Shown: positions 1 through 5,066 of the stretch, one piece after another
Position numbering within the stretch: position 1 is the first letter of the stretch
How the letters are laid out: each line of letters starts with the position of its first letter
Assembly: GCA_041795785.1 (NCBI GenBank)
Contig: JBHBXR010000111.1
Coordinates: forward strand, 1 to 5,485
Reading direction: 5' to 3'
Source of the DNA: CAJPST01 sp041795785
Lineage (GTDB): Bacteria > Pseudomonadota > Gammaproteobacteria > Enterobacterales > Pasteurellaceae
DNA length: 5,485 bases
Notes under the pieces: model-generated
Told to the model about the DNA's origin: nothing
What the model saw: the letters and a program-made list of their open reading frames with translations, nothing else
The model's database searches: none
Program-made: the position numbers and the translations under genes

Positions 1-586
1 TGAGAATTTCCGCTTTGCTCGCCCCTGTGACTAAATAAGTAATGCGTTTAGCTTGTTCAATCAATTTAGCCGTTTTGGAAATGCGAATTTGCCCTGTTTC
101 AGGGTGTTTAGCAATAACCGCCAAATTTGGATCATGGAAATCTGTTTGATGTGGGAAAAGGGACGCGGTATGTCCATCTGTTCCCATACCTAAAATAATC
201 CAATCAAACTCACCATTCGGGATACAAGCGGTCAGTTCTTGCGAAAATCTTGCAAGTTCTTGTTCCACAGGCTCTTCGCCACGAATACGGTGGATATTTT
301 CCGCCGGGATTTGGATATGATCGAACAGTAATTTTTGCACTTCACCGTAATTGCTTTCCGGATCTTGCGGTGGGACCATACGATCATCACCCCACCAAAA
401 ATGCAAGTTTTGCCATTGAATTTGGCTTTTGTAAGGTTCTTGAGCAAGGGTTTTAAACAGCAGTTTTGGCGTACTTCCGCCGGAAAGCGAAATGTGTACG
501 GGGCGATTTTGTTCACTATAAGCCTTAAATTCTTCAGCAATTTTTTCGACCGCACTTTGGGCTGTGTTAAAGATAGTTGTGTTCAT
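1..586 (-). CDS. pgl: 6-phosphogluconolactonase, C-terminus cut by window edge
   Basis: This enzyme hydrolyses 6-phosphoglucono-1,5-lactone to 6-phosphogluconate, the second step of the oxidative pentose phosphate pathway, in the cytoplasm. I translated the minus strand from the ATG at 586-584; the frame stays open to the left edge and gives 195 residues of an expected 230 or so. Family motifs are clear: SLSGGSTPK at residues 33-41 (sugar-phosphate binding loop), FWWGDDRMVP at 63-72 and GMGTDGHTASLFP at 133-145. The start is supported by an AAGGA ribosome binding site at 592-596, six to seven bases upstream. It lies 94 bases downstream of zwf in the same direction, so the product of Zwf is the substrate of this enzyme. 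An uptake signal lies inside codons 10-13. Similarity to H. influenzae DevB/Pgl is strong from memory. Confidence 0.95.
   Translation of the reverse strand, partial: MNTTIFNTAQSAVEKIAEEFKAYSEQNRPVHISLSGGSTPKLLFKTLAQEPYKSQIQWQNLHFWWGDDRMVPPQDPESNYGEVQKLLFDHIQIPAENIHRIRGEEPVEQELARFSQELTACIPNGEFDWIILGMGTDGHTASLFPHQTDFHDPNLAVIAKHPETGQIRISKTAKLIEQAKRITYLVTGASKAEIL
549..557 (-). repeat. DNA uptake signal sequence (Hin-type USS) in pgl
   Basis: An exact 9-base uptake core (AAGTGCGGT on the minus strand) is followed on that strand by an A-rich stretch and a second A/T patch, as in the extended Haemophilus/Aggregatibacter signal. It sits near the 5' end of pgl and encodes part of the sequence QSAVEK. 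The role known for these repeats is recognition by the competence machinery. Confidence 0.9.
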
Positions 587-601
587 CGTTTTTCCTTTTT
601 G

Positions 602-667
602 GCCGGCGCGAGCGTCTCGTTCGCGCCCTAGAATTCTATTTGGCACGAGCGAGACGCTCGCGCCAGC
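602..667. repeat. REPIN/BIME-like pair of inverted GC-rich hairpins
   Basis: Two 23-base units face each other in the zwf-pgl gap: 605-627 and 642-664. Each is itself a hairpin with 10-base arms and a 3-base loop (TCT or AGA). Unit 1 has one G-T pair; unit 2 has one A-C mismatch. The second unit is the reverse complement of the first at 21 of 23 positions, and the 14-base spacer contains the perfect palindrome TAGAATTCTA (629-638). The layout matches REPINs or BIMEs, short extragenic elements usually mobilised in trans by a RAYT transposase. No run of T follows on the minus strand, so it does not look like an intrinsic terminator, but the structure could stabilise or attenuate the zwf-pgl transcript. 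The family assignment is inference. Confidence 0.75.
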
Positions 668-680
668 GATATAGGATATC

Positions 681-2165
681 TTAAACCTTTTTCTTCATTG
701 CACCGGAAGGACGACGCCATACGCGACCGGTTTTCGCGATGAGTTTATCCGCTTCGGTCGGTCCCCAAGTGCCGGCTTCATATTCGTAAACCCGTCCGCG
801 TTCCGCTTTATAGTCCAAAATCGGTTGCACGAATTTCCAGCAAGCGTGAACAGCATCGGTACGGGCGAACAAGGTCGCATCGCCTTTCATTGCATCCAAT
901 AACAAACGTTCATACGCCGTTAACAAACTTGGCGAGGCTAAATCCGCATAGCGGAAGTCCATCGACACTTCTTTGGCTTCAAAGCCGGCACCCGGTTTTT
1001 TTAACCCGAAACGCATGGAAATTCCTTCATCCGGTTGAATACGGATAATCAGTTTGTTTTCAGGGGCGCTTTTGCTGAATACGGGGTGCGGCGTGGTTTT
1101 AAAATGAATGACTACTTCCGTAACGCGCACCGGTAGGCGTTTGCCGGTGCGTACATAAAACGGCACGCCCGCCCAGCGCCAGTTGTCGATTTCACAACGC
1201 AACGCCATATAGGTTTCCGTATTGGAATCGGCAGGTACGCCCTTTTCCTGTAAATAGCCCGCCACTTCTTCGCCGTTAATTTTGGCTTTGGCGTATTGCC
1301 CCAACACCAGATTGTTTTTCAAATCTTCCTGACTTAACGGATGCAAGCAGTGTAACACTTTCGCCACTTCGTCACGCATGGAATCTGCGTTGATAATTGC
1401 CGGCGGTTCCATTGCCACCATCGCCAATACTTGCAATAAATGGTTTTGGAACATATCGCGCATTGCGCCCGAACCGTCATAATAACCGCCGCGATCTTCC
1501 ACACCGATTTCTTCCGCGCCGGTAATTTCAATGTAATCAATAAAATTACGGTTCCACAGCGGCTCGAACAAACCGTTGGAGAAACGCAAAACGAGTAAGT
1601 TTTGCACGGTCTCTTTGCCTAAATAGTGATCGATACGATAAATCTGATGTTCTTCAAAATAACGGTGAATTTGCACATCCAATTGTTTGGCGGTTTGAAT
1701 ATCGTAACCGAACGGTTTTTCTACAATAATCCGTTTCCAACCGTATTCTTCCGTATTGAGTCCGTGCGCGGCAAGACATTCCGGAATCACGCCGTATAAA
1801 CTCGGCGGCGTAGAAAGATAATACAGCGTATTGCCGAAAGTTTGATATTTATCGTGTAATTCATCAAGACGCGGAATCAACTTGCCGTAATCCTGCGCAT
1901 CGGAGGTATTCACTGCCTGATAATATAAATGGGAGCAGAATTTATCCAAGGTTTCGCCGTTGGCTTTCTCATGTTTAATTAACGCCTGACGCATTTTTTC
2001 GCGGAAGGTGTCATCGTTTAAATCACTGCGCGCCACGCCTAAGACGGAAAAGTTTTCCGTTAAACGCCCGATTTTGTAAAGGTTATAAAGGGCGGGAATC
2101 AATTTGCGGTGGGTTAGATCACCGGAGGCGCCGAAGATGACAATACAATTATTTTCTGCATTCAT
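681..2165 (-). CDS. zwf: glucose-6-phosphate 1-dehydrogenase
   Basis: This enzyme oxidises glucose 6-phosphate to 6-phosphogluconolactone with NADP+, the entry step and main NADPH source of the oxidative pentose phosphate pathway; it is cytoplasmic. The 494-residue length is typical for the bacterial family and the gene appears intact. The N-terminal dinucleotide-binding domain shows GASGDLTHRK at residues 12-21 and EKPFG at 149-153. The substrate site shows RIDHYLGKE at 177-185. DMFQNHLLQ at 237-245 carries His242, which aligns with catalytic His240 of the Leuconostoc mesenteroides enzyme; His180 aligns with its phosphate-binding His178. The start at 2165 has an AGGAA motif about 11 bases upstream. 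It lies 74 bases downstream of cysQ and 94 bases upstream of pgl, all in the same direction. The zwf-pgl pairing fits the consecutive reactions. Confidence 0.98.
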   Translation of the reverse strand: MNAENNCIVIFGASGDLTHRKLIPALYNLYKIGRLTENFSVLGVARSDLNDDTFREKMRQALIKHEKANGETLDKFCSHLYYQAVNTSDAQDYGKLIPRLDELHDKYQTFGNTLYYLSTPPSLYGVIPECLAAHGLNTEEYGWKRIIVEKPFGYDIQTAKQLDVQIHRYFEEHQIYRIDHYLGKETVQNLLVLRFSNGLFEPLWNRNFIDYIEITGAEEIGVEDRGGYYDGSGAMRDMFQNHLLQVLAMVAMEPPAIINADSMRDEVAKVLHCLHPLSQEDLKNNLVLGQYAKAKINGEEVAGYLQEKGVPADSNTETYMALRCEIDNWRWAGVPFYVRTGKRLPVRVTEVVIHFKTTPHPVFSKSAPENKLIIRIQPDEGISMRFGLKKPGAGFEAKEVSMDFRYADLASPSLLTAYERLLLDAMKGDATLFARTDAVHACWKFVQPILDYKAERGRVYEYEAGTWGPTEADKLIAKTGRVWRRPSGAMKKKV

Positions 2166-2239
2166 TTTATGTGCTGTTCCTAAATATAATGTGATGTTGT
2201 TTTTATAATATGCAACATTTTGCTAACAATTACCAATAG
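2166..2239 (-). promoter_or_regulatory. AT-rich cysQ-zwf gap, possible zwf promoter
   Basis: The 74-base gap is strongly A/T-rich. On the minus strand it offers weak promoter-like pairs, for example TTGTTA followed 15 bases later by TTATAA, and TTGCAT followed about 18 bases later by CATTAT. Neither has both a good match and ideal spacing. The zwf ribosome binding site (AGGAA) is at its downstream end. No hairpin followed by a T run is visible after the cysQ stop, so read-through from cysQ is also possible. The promoter call is inference. Confidence 0.35.
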
Positions 2240-3046
2240 CTAAGACTGATTAAATCGAAAGATTTTACGCCAATCAAAGCATCCGTTTGTCATAACGAAG
2301 TGAGGATTGATGAGGGTTTCACGTTGATTATAGGTTAAGGGTTGAAACTGCGTATCGAAAATTACACCGCCCAATTCCCCCAATAGCACCTCTGCCGCCG
2401 CCGTATCCCACTCGCCCGTTTCCCCCAAACGTACATAACAATCGGCAATGCCTTCCGCCACCAAACCCGCTTTCAAACTGCTGGAGCCGTAAGGCATAAA
2501 AATCGGACGATAAGGCTGTTGCATATACTCGCGAATCCGTTCCGGATTGGAAGAACCGAGGGTGATCTTAATATTTTCGGAAGGCTCGCATGACGGATTT
2601 TGTAATTGGCGGACTTGCTGCTTTTCCAGCAAAAAAGCGCCTTTTCCTTTAATTGCGTAATAGGTCTTATCCAACATCGGCGCGTGAATAATGCCGAATA
2701 GCGGGCGGTTTTCATTCACCAAACAAATCATCACTGAAAACTGATCGGTACGGTTGATAAACTGCTGCGTGCCGTCTAAGGGATCAATCAGCCAATATGT
2801 ACGCCACCGGCGACGTTCCGCCAGCGGAATATTACAATTTTCTTCCGACAACACGGGAATTTGCGGGGTAAGTGCGGTCAGTTTTTCCGTTAAAAAATGA
2901 CTGACGAACAAATCCGCCTCGGTGACCGGCGTATTGTCGGATTTTCTTTGCACCGCAACGGATTGTTGATAAAAGGTTTTTAGATGATTTCCGGCTTGTC
3001 GGGCGATATCAAGTGTGGCTTGGAGAAGTGACGGAGTAATTTGCAT
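2240..3046 (-). CDS. cysQ: 3'(2'),5'-bisphosphate nucleotidase
   Basis: CysQ removes the 3'-phosphate from 3'-phosphoadenosine 5'-phosphate (pAp), and in some family members from PAPS, limiting build-up of a toxic by-product of sulfate activation and of phosphopantetheine transfer. The 268-residue protein has the signature of the Mg2+-dependent, lithium-sensitive inositol monophosphatase-like superfamily. LSEE at residues 66-69 and DPLDGT at 88-93 supply metal ligands (acidic residues near 68-69, Asp88, Asp91). EWDTAAAEVLL at 212-222 supplies the third aspartate, Asp214. VTEAD at 41-45 fits the N-terminal part. The start at 3046 has a GAGG ribosome binding site seven bases upstream. It is the first of three minus-strand genes and diverges from rraB. 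SuhB-type inositol monophosphatase is the alternative, but length and the motif context favour CysQ. An uptake signal lies inside the gene. Confidence 0.93.
   Translation of the reverse strand: MQITPSLLQATLDIARQAGNHLKTFYQQSVAVQRKSDNTPVTEADLFVSHFLTEKLTALTPQIPVLSEENCNIPLAERRRWRTYWLIDPLDGTQQFINRTDQFSVMICLVNENRPLFGIIHAPMLDKTYYAIKGKGAFLLEKQQVRQLQNPSCEPSENIKITLGSSNPERIREYMQQPYRPIFMPYGSSSLKAGLVAEGIADCYVRLGETGEWDTAAAEVLLGELGGVIFDTQFQPLTYNQRETLINPHFVMTNGCFDWRKIFRFNQS
2870..2878 (+). repeat. DNA uptake signal sequence (Hin-type USS) in cysQ
   Basis: An exact AAGTGCGGT on the plus strand is followed by CAGTTTTT and another A/T patch, matching the extended uptake signal. It lies within cysQ, antisense to it, in the segment encoding LTALTP (residues 56-61), which tolerates variation in the family. 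Confidence 0.9.
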
Positions 3047-3181
3047 GATAGAGCCTCTTTGCGAACGCGGAAAATACCATCACATTTTACACAAATTTGG
3101 CAAAAAATCAGTGAGAAAATCACCGAATCAAAGGGAATATTATGTTAGTATAAAGAAAATTTTACGAATGGAGGTATTCCC
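3047..3181. promoter_or_regulatory. divergent intergenic region between cysQ and rraB
   Basis: These 135 bases separate the divergent starts of cysQ and rraB and must hold promoters for both unless one is read from elsewhere. On the plus strand an A/T-rich part contains the -10-like hexamers TATTAT (3138-3143) and TATAAA (3149-3154), but no convincing -35 box at 16-18 bases. The rraB ribosome binding site GGAGG (3170-3174) is strong, seven bases before the ATG. On the minus side GAGG precedes the cysQ ATG. I see no clear operator palindrome. A longer plus-strand frame starting at 3015 crosses this region but has no coding character. Confidence 0.5.
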
Positions 3182-3619
3182 ATGGCAAACTATCAACAAC
3201 TACAAGAGGAAACCCGTGAGATCATCGCGGATTTACTTAACGACGGCAGCGATCCCGATGCGCTTTATATTATCGAACACCATATCGCTCATTATGATTT
3301 CGATAAGTTGGAGAAAATTGCCGTAGATGCCTTTAAAGCGGGCTATGAAGTGTCGGAAGCGGAAGAGTTTGAAGACGAAAACGGCAAAGTGATTTTCTGT
3401 TTCGATATCATCAGCGAAGTGGCATTAAAAGCGGAAATTATTGATGCGCAACAGCAAGAATTGGTTCCGTTGGTGGAAAAACACAAGGGTATTTATGACG
3501 GTTGGGGTACCTATTTTGAAGATCCGAACGCGGATGACGACGAATACGGCGATGACGGCGAGTTTTTTGAAGACGAATTCGATGAAGAAGATTTCGACGA
3601 TAAACCGAAACTTCATTAA
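3182..3619 (+). CDS. rraB: RraB, protein inhibitor of ribonuclease E
   Basis: RraB binds the C-terminal scaffold region of RNase E and inhibits its endonuclease activity, altering degradosome composition and mRNA turnover; this role is known from the Escherichia coli protein (formerly YjgD). The 145-residue product closely resembles E. coli RraB as I remember it: ETREIIADLL at residues 10-19, DGSDPDALYIIEHH at 21-34, AFKAGYEV at 50-57 and YDGWGTYFEDPN at 105-116. The tail from 113 to 140 is extremely acidic, with 18 Asp/Glu in 28 residues, as in the family. The ATG at 3182 is chosen because of the ideal GGAGG site seven bases upstream and the family-typical MANYQQL start. It is divergent from cysQ and is separated from murB by an intrinsic terminator, so it is probably monocistronic. 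Confidence 0.95.
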   Translation: MANYQQLQEETREIIADLLNDGSDPDALYIIEHHIAHYDFDKLEKIAVDAFKAGYEVSEAEEFEDENGKVIFCFDIISEVALKAEIIDAQQQELVPLVEKHKGIYDGWGTYFEDPNADDDEYGDDGEFFEDEFDEEDFDDKPKLH

Positions 3620-3643
3620 CCGCTAAAAACAACCCGATTTTCT

Positions 3644-3677
3644 ACCGCACTTTTAGCCAAAGTGCGGTCGTTTTTTT
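3644..3677 (+). terminator. rho-independent terminator made of two inverted uptake signals
   Basis: A perfect 10-base stem, ACCGCACTTT (3644-3653) pairing with AAAGTGCGGT (3659-3668), encloses a 5-base loop TAGCC and is followed two bases later by seven T (3671-3677). The stem consists of two head-to-head copies of the 9-base uptake signal (cores 3644-3652 minus and 3660-3668 plus). Paired uptake signals acting as terminators are well known in Haemophilus and relatives. It lies 24 bases after the rraB stop and ends 20 bases before murB. No T run follows in the other direction, so it should act only on plus-strand transcripts. Confidence 0.93.
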
Positions 3678-3697
3678 CTGAGTTTTAAAGGAAAGTT

Positions 3698-4723
3698 ATG
3701 CAAAGTTTACAATCATTTCATACATTCGGTTTAGCCGCACACGCCAAGCAAGTGGTGGAAATCGGTTCGACGGAACAATTAAAAGCGCAGTGGGCGGAAT
3801 GTAAAATGCGCAACGAGCCGGTGCTGTTTTTAGGGCAAGGCAGCAATGTATTGTTTTTAAAAGACTTCAACGGCACGGTGTTGATTAATAAGTTAAAAGG
3901 CATTCAACATACGGAAGACGAAAACTTCCATTATTTACGCGTTAACGGCGGTGAAGTCTGGCACGACTTGATTGAATGGACGTTGACGCAAGGAATTTTC
4001 GGTTTGGAAAATCTGGCGTTGATTCCGGGGTGCGCCGGTTCGGCGCCGATTCAAAATATCGGCGCTTACGGTGTGGAATTTAAAGACGTATGCGAGTATG
4101 TAGATGTCTTAAATTTAAACAACGGCGAACAGTTTCGTTTAAGCAATGCGCAATGTGAATTCGGCTATCGGGAAAGCGTTTTTAAACATCAATATGCGGA
4201 CGGCTATGTGGTCGTGGCGGTGGGTTTAAAACTGGCAAAAAATTGGCAGCCGGTGTTGAAATACGGTTCGCTCAAAAACCTTGATGCGACAACCGTCACC
4301 GCCAAAGCCGTGTTTGACGAAATTTGCGCCGTGCGTCGCAGCAAACTGCCGGAAACCAAACAGTTAGGCAATGCAGGCAGTTTCTTTAAAAATCCGTCGG
4401 TTTCACAGGCGGATGCCGAAGCGTTAAAACAGGAATATGCCGATATGCCCTATTTCCCGCAAGCGGACGGTACGGTCAAACTGGCGGCGGGCTGGTTGAT
4501 CGAACAATGCGGCTTAAAAGGCTATCAAATCGGCGGAGCCGCCGTTCATCAGGATCAGGCGTTAGTTTTGGTCAACACGGGAAATGCAACGGGTTCCGAT
4601 ATTGTCGAACTGGCGCATCACGTCCGTCAATGCGTAGCCTTGCGTTTTGACGTGTGGTTGCAACCGGAAGTCCGTTTTATCGGAGAAAACGGCGAAGTAA
4701 ACGCCGAACAAACCATCAGTTAA
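3698..4723 (+). CDS. murB: UDP-N-acetylenolpyruvoylglucosamine reductase
   Basis: MurB is the cytoplasmic flavoenzyme that uses NADPH to reduce UDP-GlcNAc-enolpyruvate to UDP-N-acetylmuramate, the second committed step of peptidoglycan precursor synthesis. The 341 residues match the type I family length. FAD-binding motifs are GQGSN at residues 46-50 and LIPGCAGSAPIQNIGAYG at 108-125. Catalytic residues are visible one position below E. coli numbering: Arg158 in GYRES, Ser228 in GNAGSFFKNP and Glu324 in LQPEVRF. Tyr189, in LKYGSL, fits the substrate-binding tyrosine of type I enzymes. AAAGGAAA lies just upstream of the ATG at 3698. The upstream terminator is only 20 bases away, so the promoter of murB is not obvious. 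A DUF2322-like gene follows after 10 bases and is probably co-transcribed. Confidence 0.98.
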   Translation: MQSLQSFHTFGLAAHAKQVVEIGSTEQLKAQWAECKMRNEPVLFLGQGSNVLFLKDFNGTVLINKLKGIQHTEDENFHYLRVNGGEVWHDLIEWTLTQGIFGLENLALIPGCAGSAPIQNIGAYGVEFKDVCEYVDVLNLNNGEQFRLSNAQCEFGYRESVFKHQYADGYVVVAVGLKLAKNWQPVLKYGSLKNLDATTVTAKAVFDEICAVRRSKLPETKQLGNAGSFFKNPSVSQADAEALKQEYADMPYFPQADGTVKLAAGWLIEQCGLKGYQIGGAAVHQDQALVLVNTGNATGSDIVELAHHVRQCVALRFDVWLQPEVRFIGENGEVNAEQTIS

Positions 4724-4733
4724 GGGACAATTT

Positions 4734-5048
4734 ATGGATTTTAAAACAATTTTAACCACGCTACCCGAAATCACGCCACTAAGCGGTTTAAACGTGACAG
4801 AAGGCGAAACGGTTATACATCATATTCCGGCGACGGAAGGCAAGCTAGGCTCGCTACGGGTTTATAACGCCCTTGCCTTACAATTCAACGGAAAATTAGA
4901 CCGCACTTCCGCCCAAAAAGGATTGGAACTTTTCGCCGAACATACGGCGGATGCCAAACAAAATCCGGGCAAACACCCGAATATCGATTTGTTGTTACGG
5001 GTGATTGAAGATAACCTGAGTTATGCGTTAGTGCCGTTGTTGAAATAA
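4734..5048 (+). CDS. DUF2322-like small protein of unknown function
   Basis: This 104-residue protein looks soluble, with no signal peptide or membrane segment. From memory it matches the DUF2322 family found in beta- and gammaproteobacteria. The recognisable parts are GKLGSLRVYNALA at residues 36-48 and the stretch from FAEHTADA (67-74) to NPGKHPNIDLL (77-87), which is the most conserved block. No enzymatic motif is evident and no function is known to me, so none is assigned. The ATG at 4734 has AAGGGA (4722-4727) overlapping the murB stop codon, and the gap to murB is 10 bases, so translation and transcription are probably linked to murB. An uptake signal lies at codons 56-59. The coding call is firm because of the ribosome binding site, family-like conserved blocks and operon-like spacing; the family name is less sure. 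Confidence 0.85.
   Translation: MDFKTILTTLPEITPLSGLNVTEGETVIHHIPATEGKLGSLRVYNALALQFNGKLDRTSAQKGLELFAEHTADAKQNPGKHPNIDLLLRVIEDNLSYALVPLLK
4900..4908 (-). repeat. DNA uptake signal sequence (Hin-type USS) in the DUF2322-like gene
   Basis: An exact 9-base core reads AAGTGCGGT on the minus strand, followed there by CTAATTTTCC and a further A/T patch. It lies in the weakly conserved middle of the small gene (encoding DRTS), between the two conserved blocks. Confidence 0.9.
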
Positions 5049-5051
5049 TTA

Positions 5052-5060
5052 CCCCCCCCC
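5052..5060. repeat. homopolymer run of nine C
   Basis: Nine consecutive C directly follow the DUF2322-like stop codon (three bases between) and end just before the GGAG of a candidate ribosome binding site at 5061-5064. In Pasteurellaceae, runs of this kind in genes or promoters can vary in length by slipped-strand mispairing. Whether this one does cannot be told from one sequence, and a sequencing length error is also possible. Confidence 0.85.
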
Positions 5061-5066
5061 GGAGCA

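Noticed and set aside
232..555. 107-codon minus-strand frame overlapping pgl
   Set aside because: It lies in another frame of the same strand as the clearly recognisable pgl, and its protein has no family features.
250..631. Plus-strand frames opposite pgl, running into the repeat
   Set aside because: They are antisense shadows of pgl with no ribosome binding site or recognisable product.
602..667. Double hairpin as an intrinsic terminator of zwf
   Set aside because: Stems are strong, but no T run follows on the minus strand, and its paired-unit symmetry fits a REPIN-like repeat better.
3113..3125. GTGAGAAAATCAC dyad upstream of rraB as an operator
   Set aside because: The arms GTGA/TCAC are only four to five bases long, which is common by chance, and it matches no operator consensus I know well enough to name.
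3015..3326. 103-codon plus-strand frame crossing the cysQ-rraB gap
   Set aside because: It overlaps the well-supported rraB in another frame and starts inside cysQ; the strong GGAGG site belongs to rraB.
3425..3632. Small frames on both strands within the rraB acidic tail and terminator
   Set aside because: They arise from the repetitive GAT/GAA codons of the Asp/Glu-rich tail and have no independent support.
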